DNA of 39,524 bases, taken from the NCBI GenBank assembly GCA_028288445.1, contig JAQBNT010000112.1, positions 1-39,524 on the forward strand, written 5' to 3'. Within the stretch, counting starts at the first letter, position 1, and every line of letters starts with the position of its first letter. This DNA comes from Hymenobacter sp. GTDB lineage: Bacteria; Bacteroidota; Bacteroidia; Cytophagales; Hymenobacteraceae. A program made the position numbers and the translations under genes. Positions 29,552 through 37,162 of this stretch are shown piece by piece. Below the pieces are notes generated by a model, which was not told the DNA's origin, made no database searches, and worked only from the letters and a program-made list of their open reading frames with translations.

Positions 29552-30325
29552 GTGTACGATTTTTCGGCTTTTGCCCACCCCGCTACCTGGGTTAGCTTGC
29601 TCACCCTCACGTTCATGGAAATCGTGTTGGGGATTGACAACATCATCTTCATTTCCATCGTGGTGAACCGGCTGGCGAAGGAGCAGCAGGCGCGGGGCCG
29701 CACCATCGGCCTGCTGCTGGCGCTTGTGTTCCGCATCGGCCTGCTGCTGAGTATTTCCTGGATTGTGAGCCTGCGAAATCCGCTGTTCAACCTGCCCAAT
29801 TTCCCGTGGCTGGCCGACAAGCCGTTTGGCGTGACCGGGCGCGACCTGATTCTGCTGGCCGGCGGCCTGTTCCTGATGTACAAGAGCACCACCGAGATTC
29901 ACACCAAGTTGCAGGGCGAAGAAGAGGAGGAAACCATGGGCGGCAAGGGCGCGTCGATGATGAGCATCATTCTGCAAATCGTGGTGATTGACATCGTGTT
30001 CAGCTTCGACTCCATCCTCACGGCCGTGGGCCTGGTGGATAACGTGCTGGTGATGATTGCGGCTGTGATTTTCGCCATGGGCATCATGCTGAGCTTCAGT
30101 GGCGTGGTGGCCAATTTTGTAAACAACAACCCCACTATCAAGATGCTGGCCCTGTCCTTCCTCATCATGATTGGCTTCATGCTGGTGATGGAAGCCGCCC
30201 ACAAGGAAATCGAAAAAGGCTACCTCTACTTCGCCATGGCCTTCTCGCTGACGGTGGAAGTGCTGAACCTGCGCCTGCGCAAGAAAACCAAGCCCGTGCA
30301 TCTGCGCGACTCGCAGTACGACTAG
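29552..30325 (+). CDS. TerC family integral membrane protein
   Basis: A 257-residue polytopic membrane protein of the TerC/Alx family, linked to metal ion (manganese) efflux and tellurium resistance. The first motif FMEIVLGIDNIIFISIVVNRLAKEQQARGR (about 21-50) and the second IILQIVVIDIVFSFDSILTAVGLVDN (about 139-165) hold the paired acidic residues in transmembrane helices. About seven hydrophobic segments are readable. The acidic loop EEEEET (about 126-131) is cytoplasmic by inference. The start is GTG 29552, since an ATG appears only after the first motif begins. A terminator hairpin follows. Confidence 0.93.
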   Translation: MYDFSAFAHPATWVSLLTLTFMEIVLGIDNIIFISIVVNRLAKEQQARGRTIGLLLALVFRIGLLLSISWIVSLRNPLFNLPNFPWLADKPFGVTGRDLILLAGGLFLMYKSTTEIHTKLQGEEEEETMGGKGASMMSIILQIVVIDIVFSFDSILTAVGLVDNVLVMIAAVIFAMGIMLSFSGVVANFVNNNPTIKMLALSFLIMIGFMLVMEAAHKEIEKGYLYFAMAFSLTVEVLNLRLRKKTKPVHLRDSQYD

Positions 30326-30351
30326 AAAATTTTCACCGCAGAAAGCGCAAT

Positions 30352-30399
30352 AAAAAGGCGCAGAGGTGGCAGAACGTTCTGCCACCTCTGCGCCTTTTT
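30352..30399. terminator. 48-bp perfect palindrome after terC, bidirectional terminator
   Basis: Bases 30352-30375 and 30376-30399 are perfect complements (24 bp, essentially no loop), with A5 at the left edge and T5 at the right. The core contains GCGCAGAGGTGGCAGAAC. It separates the convergent terC and the unrecognised gene at 30414-30824 and should end both transcripts. Confidence 0.9.
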
Positions 30400-30413
30400 G
30401 CTGTATTAGGGGA

Positions 30414-30824
30414 CTACACAACGGCCAGTGCCGCCACTATATCGGCTTGGTCGAGCACGCGGCGCTGGGCCATTTCCAGCAGGCGGCGGTTTAGCTCCGA
30501 GCGGTGCTGGCGGTAAAATGCGTATTCTTCAGCGGTGAAAATACCGGTTACCAGGCCCACCACAGTGTAGCGCAGCTTTGTGTTGCGCCCGAGCAACTCG
30601 GTAAGCTGATGGTGCTGGTCGGTGGGGCGCAGGATGATGTGATGGTCGCGCACGAAATCGGCTACTACTGCCAGCAGCAGGTTGTTTTGCAGCTTGAGCA
30701 CCGGGCGCAGGGTGGCGTGCAGGAAGGTCCCGACGGTGCCGTCCGAGTTGGTCGTTTCGGTGGCGATGACGGGGCGCAGGGCCAGCAGGGCCGCATCGGG
30801 GCGGGCAAATTCAGGACTGAGCAT
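30414..30824 (-). CDS. Hypothetical protein (unrecognised)
   Basis: A 136-residue soluble protein I cannot assign. The sequence starts MLSPEFARPDAALLALRPVIATETTNSDGTVGTFLHATLRPVLKLQNNLLLAVVADF and ends in a helical, charged segment FTAEEYAFYRQHRSELNRRLLEMAQRRVLDQADIVAAL. It has no signal peptide, no transmembrane segment and no cysteine. The codon pattern and the absence of a competing frame support it as coding. ATG 30824 is chosen because the upstream extension to 30986 is a low-complexity Gly/Arg-rich stretch that overlaps the TrmH gene's end. It lies 50 bases downstream of the methyltransferase on the same strand and may share its transcript. Confidence 0.65.
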   Translation of the reverse strand: MLSPEFARPDAALLALRPVIATETTNSDGTVGTFLHATLRPVLKLQNNLLLAVVADFVRDHHIILRPTDQHHQLTELLGRNTKLRYTVVGLVTGIFTAEEYAFYRQHRSELNRRLLEMAQRRVLDQADIVAALAVV

Positions 30825-30874
30825 GATGGGCGAAAGCAGAGGAACCGGCCGGCGGGCCAATGGTTGTGCGCCGG

Positions 30875-31408
30875 CTATACCACGCCCAGCTTCACCAGCG
30901 CATCCCAGAGCACCACGCCGGCCGCCACGCCCACGTTCAGCGAGTGCTTGGTGCCGAACTGCGGGATTTCCACGGCCACGTCGCACAGGGCCAGCACGGC
31001 ATCGTCCACACCGAATACTTCGTTGCCCATCACCAGGGCCAGCGGGCGGCCAGGCTCGGGCCGGAACTGCGGCAGCGACACGCTACCAGTGGTTTGCTCC
31101 ACGGCCGCTACGTGGTAGCCGGCGGCTTTAAGGGCAGCCACAGCCGTGACGGTTTCGGCAGCGTATTCCCAGGCCATCGACTCCTCGCTGCCCAGCGCGG
31201 TTTTGGTGATTTCGCGGTGCGGCGGGCGCGGCGTGTAGCCGCAGAGGTAGATTTTTTCGAGTGCAAAGGCGTCAGCTGTGCGAAAGATGGCGCCCACGTT
31301 GTGCATGCTGCGCACGTTGTCGAGCACCAAAACCACGGGGCTTTTGGGCGTACTTTTGAAATCATCAACCGAGGCCCGGTTCAGCTCGGCCATTGTGAGT
31401 TTTCGCAT
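30875..31408 (-). CDS. TrmH/SpoU family RNA 2'-O-methyltransferase
   Basis: A 177-residue SPOUT methyltransferase that methylates ribose in tRNA or rRNA with S-adenosylmethionine. The motif-1 Asn/Arg block is VVLVLDNVRSMHNVGAIFRTADAF (about 25-48), motif 2 LALVMGNEVFGVDD, and motif 3 IPQFGTKHSLNVGVAAGVVLWDALVKLG, which together form the trefoil knot that binds the cofactor. Without an extra N-terminal RNA-binding domain it resembles the short TrmH-like class. The target site cannot be predicted. It diverges from mutS. Confidence 0.92.
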   Translation of the reverse strand: MRKLTMAELNRASVDDFKSTPKSPVVLVLDNVRSMHNVGAIFRTADAFALEKIYLCGYTPRPPHREITKTALGSEESMAWEYAAETVTAVAALKAAGYHVAAVEQTTGSVSLPQFRPEPGRPLALVMGNEVFGVDDAVLALCDVAVEIPQFGTKHSLNVGVAAGVVLWDALVKLGVV

Positions 31409-31519
31409 GGAAATAGCGCGAACTTTGCGGTTCGCTTTGTCGGTTTAAAATAGGGTGGCCGGCTGGTTTGATGTGTTTCGTCAAGCCACGGCGCAACTGC
31501 GGAATTTGCCGCCCTTTCC

Positions 31520-34342
31520 TTGTTCACATCAAAAAGCTGCGTCCTGCAAAGGTCGCGCGCCGTTGCCTTGCCTGCACCCAAAAAAGAATTCGTTATCAAA
31601 TCCGTCGGCCCCGACCACTTCACCGTGCCCATCCCGGCCGTGACCGAAACGCCGCTGATGAAGCAGTATTATCAGCTCAAGCAGCAGCATCCGGGCGCGG
31701 TGCTCTTGTTTCGGGTCGGCGACTTCTATGAAACCTTCGGCGAGGATGCCGTCACGGCCAGCCGCATTCTCGACATCACGCTCACCAAGCGCGGCGCGGG
31801 CAGCAGCAGCGAAGTGGCTTTGGCCGGCTTCCCGCATCACTCGCTCGACAACTACCTGCCCAAGCTGGTACGCGCCGGCCAGCGCGTAGCCATCTGTGAC
31901 CAGCTCGAAAACCCCAAAGAAGCCAAGGGCCTAGTAAAGCGCGGCATCACTGAGCTGGTGACGCCCGGCGTGAGCATGCACGACAACGTGCTCGAACGCC
32001 GCTCCAACAACTACCTCGCCGCCATTCACTTCGGCAAAACCGAAGCCGGTATCTCCTTCCTCGATATCAGCACCGGCGAGTTCCTGGCCGCTCAGGGCAC
32101 GCTGGATTATCTGGGCAAGCTGATGCAGAATTTCAGCCCCGCCGAGGTGCTGTTCTGCAAGAAAAGCCGGGGCGAGTTCGAGTTGCATTTTGGCCCTGAT
32201 TATTGCACCTATGCACTCGACGACTGGGTTTTCGGTACCGACTACGCCCACGACACCCTCACGCGCCACTTCCGCACCACGTCACTGAAAGGCTTCGGCG
32301 TTGATAACCTGAAGGAAGGCGTCATCGCGGCCGGCTGCATCCTGCACTACCTCGCCGAAACCAAGCACACCGACATCCAGCACATCGCCAGCCTCGGCCG
32401 ACTGGAGGAGGATAAGTACGTGTGGCTCGACCGCTTCACGGTGCGCAACCTGGAGCTGGTGCACGCCCAGCACCCTGGCGGCGTGCCCCTCATTGACGTG
32501 CTCGACCAGACCCTGACACCAATGGGGGCGCGCCTGCTGCGCAAGTGGATAGTGCTGCCCCTCAAAGAAGTAAGTCAGATTCAGCGCCGCCTCGACACGG
32601 TGGCCGCGCTGGTAGCCGATGAGGAGCTGCTCGGCGACCTCACCCAGCACCTGCGCCAGATAAACGACCTAGAGCGCCTGATTTCCAAAGTGGCCGTGCG
32701 CCGCGTGAACCCCCGCGAGCTGCTCCAGTTGGCCCGCGCCCTCGAAGCCGTGGCCCCCATGCGCGAGCGGCTGGCCGCCTCTGGTGTGAAGGCGCTGGTA
32801 AAACTGGCCGAGCAGCTCAACCCCTGCGCCAACCTGCGGCAGGAAATATTCGCCAAAATCAAGCCCGACGCGCCCATCCTTACCAACCAGGGCGGTGTGC
32901 TGAACATGGGCATCGATGCCGAGCTGGACGAGCTGCGCGCCCTGGCCTTTTCGGGCAAGGATTTCCTGCTGCAGCTCCAGATGCGCGAGCAGCGCAACAC
33001 CGGCATCTCGTCGCTGAAAGTGGCTTACAACAAGGTGTTTGGCTACTACCTCGAAGTCACCAACGCCCATAAGGACAAGGTGCCGGCCGAATGGATTCGC
33101 AAGCAAACGCTGGTGAACGCCGAGCGCTACGTGACCGAGGAGCTGAAAACCTACGAGGAGAAAATCCTCAACGCCGAGGAAAAACTGTTCGTGATTGAGC
33201 AGCGCATTTATAATGATTTGGTGCTGGCGGCCCTCGATTTCGTGCCCCAGATTCAACAAAACGCCCGCGCCATTGGCGTAATGGATTGCCTCGCCAGCTT
33301 CGCCCTTACGGCGCGGCAGCAGCGCTATGTGCAGCCCGTGGTGAACGACGGCACCCTGCTCGACATTAAAGCCGGCCGCCACCCGGTCATCGAGCGCCAG
33401 TTGCCGCCCGGCGAAAGCTATATCCCCAACGACATCTGTCTCGACCAGGACGACCAGCAGATTGTGGTGATAACCGGCCCCAATATGGCCGGTAAGTCCG
33501 CGCTGCTGCGCCAGACGGCCCTCATCGTGCTGCTGGCCCAAATCGGCTCCTTCGTGCCCGCCGAGGCCGCCACCATCGGCATCATCGACAAGATTTTCAC
33601 CCGCGTGGGCGCTTCCGACAACCTGAGCAAGGGCGAAAGTACTTTCATGGTGGAGATGACCGAAACCGCCTCCATCCTCAACAACCTCTCGGACCGCAGC
33701 CTCGTGCTGATGGACGAAATCGGGCGCGGCACCAGTACTTACGACGGCATCAGCATCGCCTGGGCCATTGTGGAGCACCTGCACAACAACCCCAAAGCGA
33801 AAGCCAAAACCCTTTTCGCTACCCACTACCACGAGCTCAACCAGCTGGCCGACGACTGCCCCCGCGTCCGCAACTACAACGTGGCCGTGAAGGAGGCCGA
33901 TGGCCGCATTCTGTTCCTGCGCAAGCTCCAGCCCGGCGGCTCCGAACACAGCTTCGGCATCCACGTAGCCCGGCTGGCCGGCATGCCCACTTCGGTGGTA
34001 CTCCGTGCCAATGAAATCATGCACCACCTCGAAGTGGAGCGCACCAGCGCCGGGGTCGAGGATAACGTTCCCACGGAGTTCGACGACGTATTGGCTGGTA
34101 TTGAACCCAACGGCCGCACCGGTATTGCCGTGCCGCCGCCCCGCGAGCCTGCCCAGCCCAAACCCCGCGCCACGGCGGCCGTGGCTACCGCTCCCCGAGC
34201 CCAGCTCAGCATCTTCGAGCCCAGCGACCCGGCCCTGGAACGCATCCGCGAGTTGCTCCAGCACTTGGATGTGAACACGCTCACACCCATCGAAGCGCTG
34301 ATGAAGCTAAACGAATTGAAGCTGACATTAGGGAAAAGTTAA
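31520..34342 (+). CDS. mutS: DNA mismatch repair protein MutS
   Basis: A MutS of up to 940 residues that recognises mismatches and small loops and starts methyl-independent mismatch repair with MutL. The N-terminal mismatch-binding domain has [35 protein letters not shown] (including the Phe-x-Glu as FYETF) and later [26 protein letters not shown]. The lever/clamp domains follow, then the ATPase: [16 protein letters not shown] (Walker A, about residue 653), [23 protein letters not shown] (Walker B, about 728) and [11 protein letters not shown]. The C-terminal linker is Pro/Ala-rich. The start is uncertain: the frame opens after a stop at 31469 with TTG 31520, TTG 31568, GTG 31640 and ATG 31658 as options. 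No ATG lies upstream of the conserved ETPLMKQYY. Confidence 0.95.
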   Translation: MFTSKSCVLQRSRAVALPAPKKEFVIKSVGPDHFTVPIPAVTETPLMKQYYQLKQQHPGAVLLFRVGDFYETFGEDAVTASRILDITLTKRGAGSSSEVALAGFPHHSLDNYLPKLVRAGQRVAICDQLENPKEAKGLVKRGITELVTPGVSMHDNVLERRSNNYLAAIHFGKTEAGISFLDISTGEFLAAQGTLDYLGKLMQNFSPAEVLFCKKSRGEFELHFGPDYCTYALDDWVFGTDYAHDTLTRHFRTTSLKGFGVDNLKEGVIAAGCILHYLAETKHTDIQHIASLGRLEEDKYVWLDRFTVRNLELVHAQHPGGVPLIDVLDQTLTPMGARLLRKWIVLPLKEVSQIQRRLDTVAALVADEELLGDLTQHLRQINDLERLISKVAVRRVNPRELLQLARALEAVAPMRERLAASGVKALVKLAEQLNPCANLRQEIFAKIKPDAPILTNQGGVLNMGIDAELDELRALAFSGKDFLLQLQMREQRNTGISSLKVAYNKVFGYYLEVTNAHKDKVPAEWIRKQTLVNAERYVTEELKTYEEKILNAEEKLFVIEQRIYNDLVLAALDFVPQIQQNARAIGVMDCLASFALTARQQRYVQPVVNDGTLLDIKAGRHPVIERQLPPGESYIPNDICLDQDDQQIVVITGPNMAGKSALLRQTALIVLLAQIGSFVPAEAATIGIIDKIFTRVGASDNLSKGESTFMVEMTETASILNNLSDRSLVLMDEIGRGTSTYDGISIAWAIVEHLHNNPKAKAKTLFATHYHELNQLADDCPRVRNYNVAVKEADGRILFLRKLQPGGSEHSFGIHVARLAGMPTSVVLRANEIMHHLEVERTSAGVEDNVPTEFDDVLAGIEPNGRTGIAVPPPREPAQPKPRATAAVATAPRAQLSIFEPSDPALERIRELLQHLDVNTLTPIEALMKLNELKLTLGKS

Positions 34343-34403
34343 ATTTTTCGGCCTGAAAATGAAGCAGAAAGGCCTCTGGGATGAATATTTCCACACCTGC
34401 TAC

Positions 34404-34433
34404 TTGCTTCCTCAAAAAATCGCCCTACCTTTG
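34404..34433 (+). promoter_or_regulatory. Promoter of tRNA-Gly (TTG-n19-TACCTTTG)
   Basis: TTG at 34404-34406 and TACCTTTG at 34426-34433 are separated by exactly 19 bases, matching the Bacteroidota housekeeping sigma consensus (TTG, 19-21 bases, TAnnTTTG). Transcription should begin about 34440, some 33 bases before the tRNA at 34474. Confidence 0.75.
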
Positions 34434-34473
34434 TCGCACCATTCAGCACAACGAAAATTGTTCTGAACCTCCT

Positions 34474-34549
34474 GCGAGAGTAGCTCAGTTGGTAGAGCGC
34501 GACCTTGCCAAGGTCGAGGTCGCGAGTTCGAACCTCGTCTCCCGCTCCA
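34474..34549 (+). tRNA. tRNA-Gly (anticodon GCC)
   Basis: A 76-base cloverleaf with encoded CCA. The D-arm is GCTC-AGTTGGTAGA-GAGC-like, the anticodon stem CGACC / GGTCG closes the loop TTGCCAA with anticodon GCC, the T-arm has GCGAG-TTCGAAC-CTCGT, and the acceptor arms are GCGAGAG and CTCCCGC with discriminator T. Position 4-69 would be an A-C mismatch. It has its own promoter and a terminator 4 bases after the CCA. Confidence 0.97.
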
Positions 34550-34552
34550 AAT

Positions 34553-34584
34553 AAAAAAACGCTGTCTTCGGGCAGCGTTTTTTG
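34553..34584 (+). terminator. Terminator of tRNA-Gly
   Basis: AAAAAAACGCTGTC (34553-34566), a TTCG tetraloop, and GGCAGCGTTTTTT (34571-34583) form a compact intrinsic terminator with one G-T wobble, starting four bases after the tRNA-Gly CCA. Confidence 0.88.
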
Positions 34585-34611
34585 TTTAAACAGAGTCCAG
34601 ATTTTTTAGAG

Positions 34612-34619
34612 TAGTTTTG
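34612..34619 (+). promoter_or_regulatory. -7 promoter element of tRNA-Leu (TAGTTTTG)
   Basis: Exact TAnnTTTG match 15 bases before the tRNA-Leu start at 34635. The -33 region is A/T-rich with no clear TTG at the right distance. It follows the tRNA-Gly terminator, so the two tRNAs seem to be transcribed separately. Confidence 0.6.
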
Positions 34620-34634
34620 GCATTCGCCAAGCCT

Positions 34635-34717
34635 GCCGGAGTGGTGGAATGGTATACACGAGGGACTTAAAATCCCTTGCCTTCACGGGCTTACGGGTTC
34701 GAGTCCCGTCTCCGGTA
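34635..34717 (+). tRNA. tRNA-Leu (anticodon TAA)
   Basis: A class II tRNA of 83 bases (to the discriminator A). The anticodon stem AGGGA / TCCCT closes loop CTTAAAA, giving anticodon TAA. The variable arm is around CCTTCACGGGC, the T-arm ACGGG-TTCGAGT-CCCGT, and the acceptor GCCGGAG / CTCCGGT, so the first pair is G-T. CCA is not encoded (the next bases are CAA), unlike the neighbouring tRNA-Gly. Confidence 0.95.
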
Positions 34718-34726
34718 CAAAACATA

Positions 34727-34779
34727 AGCACATAAAAAAGCCGGCTCACTTCGCAAAGTGGCCGGCTTTTTTATGTGCT
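34727..34779. terminator. Bidirectional terminator between tRNA-Leu and the first SHLLG gene
   Basis: AGCACATAAAAAAGCCGGC (34727-34745) and GCCGGCTTTTTTATGTGCT (34761-34779) are perfect 19-base complements, with an additional CACTT / AAGTG pairing in the loop. A and T tracts on each side suit termination of tRNA-Leu and of the convergent surface protein gene, whose stop is 8 bases away. Confidence 0.92.
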
Positions 34780-34786
34780 AGCTAAG

Positions 34787-37015
34787 CTATTCGTGTACCA
34801 CGCGGCGCGTTTCCAGGCTGGCAGCCGTGCGTACTTGCAACACGTACACGCCGGCCCCCACGCTGGTTAGGTCCAGCGGTTGGGTGGTGCCCTGGGGGTT
34901 GGGTGTGGTTACCGATTTGTGCGCGATGGTGCGGCCTAGGGCGTCAAACACCGTAAGCTCAACGGGCTGGTGGTATCCGGTGAGGACCACGCTGATGCGG
35001 CCATCGGGCGTGGGGTTGGGCACCACGCTCAGGCTGCTACCGGCCAGCGCCCGTTGCGCCGATAGCACGGTTTGGGCCGCGGAGAAGGGCGACAGGCAGC
35101 TACCAAGGGTGCTGGCCGCTACCAAGGTTTGTACTGAGTACGCCCCGTTGGCAGTGACCGTGAGGGTGCGGGCCGTGGCTCCGGCGATGGGCAGGCCATC
35201 GCGATACCACTGATTGCCCGTGGCATAGCTGCTGGTGAGCACGAGGCCATTGCGGGTAACTACCGGGGCAGCGGTGGCCGGTAGTACCCGCACGAGCACC
35301 GACGTGGTGTCGCCGCAATTCGTGCCGAAGCCGGTGATGGGAGAAACGGCCAAGCTGTAGCGGCTGGTGCGCGTGGGGGCCACGCTGATGGTGGCACTGG
35401 TGGCCTGGGCCTGGTTCAGGCCATCGCCGCGCACGGTCCACTGGTAGGCGTAGGTCTGGGGGACGGTGGTATTGTTGGAGAGGCGGCGCACCGAGTCCGG
35501 GCGCATGGCATTGGCTTGCAGCACTAGCGTGCCGCCGGCGCAGAGGTCGGCCGAGCCGCCACCGGCTACCCCGGCCGTTACCAGCGAGGCCGCGTTGTTG
35601 CGCACAATCCGCACGACTACCACGCGGGTTTGCACGCCTTTTACGGGCGCGGCATTGTCTTCAACCCGGAAATTAAGGCGAATGAGCCGGCCCACCATGG
35701 CCGGCGAAGGCTGAAAGTACAGGGTGCCGACCGGACTTTCGCTGCCATTGCCGGTAATCGTGAACGAGCCGATGTCGCCCGACGCCAGCAATAGGGGGTT
35801 GGTGTTGATATCGGTGGGCAGCGTAACGGTGAGCTGCTGGTGGGCGCTGGGCGTACGCTGGTTGTCGGGGTCGGTGAAATTGAGCGTGACGCGGGAAAAG
35901 CTGCACGAAGCAACGTCAATCTGCGTGGAGTCAACGCTATTGAAGGTGCTGGTACCCGAGTTGACGGTGCGCGCCACGGCCACCACCGGCCGGGGCACAG
36001 TGTTGGCCCCGCAGTCGATGACGATAATCACGGCCTCGCGGCGCACGCGGCCCACCACGCGGCGCACGCCGTTGATACGGCGGTACTCGGTCACTTCCAC
36101 CACTACCTGGTACTTGTTGCGGCCATCGCCGGCCACCGTAGCCGGGCTGTACGCGTTCGGCATGAACGTAATGGTGCGGGCGGTCTGATTGAGTTTAAAG
36201 CGCGGGCGCCCGGTTAGCTGGGGGCAGCTACCGGTCGTGTCCATCGCTACCGGCAACGGCAGCGTGGGGGTAAAGGTGCTGCTGCCCGATGCCACCGGGC
36301 TGTACAGGCAGACCGGATTCGTCGTAATCAGCACGGGGCTGGGCTGGTTGTTATAGGGCGCATAGGTGACATTGGTGCCACAGGCCGCCAAAGGAGCAAC
36401 CAGCGCATACGCCAGCGAGTCACCATCGGGCTCGACGGAGGAGAAGCCAAGGGAATTGCGCTGGTTCACGCACGAATACTGAATCGGAATGTCCTGCGGG
36501 TCGAACTGGGGCGACGTATTGAATACGTTGGTGCCGCGGTTGTCGAGGTAAGCCTCGGCGTACAAATCTGTTGAGCCGGCAATTGCCAAATTGCCGATGT
36601 CGGGGCGGCTGCCTTGCGCAGTGCTCAGCGTCCACTGGCCGGGGGGCAGCGTCACGGTAGCTTCGTAGTTGGTAAAGTCGTAAAGTGGGTACAGTGCCGA
36701 CGGGCTGGCGCAGGTGCCGGGCGTATTTGGCCCCAGCGGGGTAGCGGCGATGGTTGGTCCCTGCTGCACGAGCGGAGCCGATACGGTAGCAGTAGCGTTG
36801 CAGCCGCCGTTGCGGCACGCCAGTGTGAAGGCTGAAGCCTGGATACCGGAACAGTCGCGGTAAAGGCGGAATTTCACCCGGTACTGGTTGTTGCCCAGCG
36901 AGGTGTAGGTCATGTCGCAGCCCAGCAAGTGGGATGCCCGCGCCGACGGCAGCCCGCCCAGCAAACCGCCCAGAAGCAGCAGAATGAATAGAACAAAGGG
37001 TAAACGGTTCTTCAT
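34787..37015 (-). CDS. T9SS type A sorted surface protein, SHLLG paralog 1
   Basis: A 742-residue secreted protein. MKNRLPFVLFILLLLGGLLGGLPSARA is the signal peptide, which sets the start at ATG 37015 and not 37105. The mature protein starts SHLLGCDMTYTSLGNNQYRVKFRLYRDCSGI, an N-terminal module common in gliding-associated Bacteroidota surface proteins, with paired cysteines (CRNGGCNATATV). The central part has EPDGDSLAYALVAPLAACG, RRVVGRVRREAVIIVIDCG, and a cadherin- or Ig-like module FTDPDNQRTPSAHQQLTVTLPTDINTNPLLL. An Ig-like segment (YQWTVRGDGLNQAQATSATISV) follows, then the type A sorting domain SLSVVPNPTPDGRISVVLTGYHQPVELTVFDALGRTI. The second paralog follows upstream on the same strand; the pair arose by duplication. 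Ligand unknown; adhesion or matrix is likely. Confidence 0.87.
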   Translation of the reverse strand: MKNRLPFVLFILLLLGGLLGGLPSARASHLLGCDMTYTSLGNNQYRVKFRLYRDCSGIQASAFTLACRNGGCNATATVSAPLVQQGPTIAATPLGPNTPGTCASPSALYPLYDFTNYEATVTLPPGQWTLSTAQGSRPDIGNLAIAGSTDLYAEAYLDNRGTNVFNTSPQFDPQDIPIQYSCVNQRNSLGFSSVEPDGDSLAYALVAPLAACGTNVTYAPYNNQPSPVLITTNPVCLYSPVASGSSTFTPTLPLPVAMDTTGSCPQLTGRPRFKLNQTARTITFMPNAYSPATVAGDGRNKYQVVVEVTEYRRINGVRRVVGRVRREAVIIVIDCGANTVPRPVVAVARTVNSGTSTFNSVDSTQIDVASCSFSRVTLNFTDPDNQRTPSAHQQLTVTLPTDINTNPLLLASGDIGSFTITGNGSESPVGTLYFQPSPAMVGRLIRLNFRVEDNAAPVKGVQTRVVVVRIVRNNAASLVTAGVAGGGSADLCAGGTLVLQANAMRPDSVRRLSNNTTVPQTYAYQWTVRGDGLNQAQATSATISVAPTRTSRYSLAVSPITGFGTNCGDTTSVLVRVLPATAAPVVTRNGLVLTSSYATGNQWYRDGLPIAGATARTLTVTANGAYSVQTLVAASTLGSCLSPFSAAQTVLSAQRALAGSSLSVVPNPTPDGRISVVLTGYHQPVELTVFDALGRTIAHKSVTTPNPQGTTQPLDLTSVGAGVYVLQVRTAASLETRRVVHE

Positions 37016-37096
37016 GGGTAAGAATTGAAAAAGTGAAAGGAAAAACGGGATTGAAATCAGGGCAATATACCAACGGATATCAAAGGAATAACAAGT

Positions 37097-37143
37097 AGTA
37101 GCCATTCGTTTTCGGTGCCCGGCACCGAAAACGAATGGCTACT
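37097..37143. repeat. 47-bp palindrome between the two SHLLG paralogs
   Basis: Arms 37097-37119 and 37121-37143 are perfect 23-base complements around a single C. The sequence reads AGTAGCCATTCGTTTTCGGT into GCC-C-GGC. It lacks a T run on either strand. It sits 20 bases downstream of the upstream paralog's stop and about 80 bases before the next start, so it may end one transcript or be part of the second gene's promoter region. Confidence 0.8.
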
Positions 37144-37162
37144 CACATGGGACCGGCAGAAG

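Noticed and set aside
32669..34264. 531-codon minus-strand open frame within mutS
   Set aside because: Antisense shadow of the well-conserved MutS coding sequence.
34474..34786. tRNA-associated integration site
   Set aside because: The two tRNAs might serve as attachment sites, but I see no integrase and no direct repeat of a tRNA 3' end downstream.
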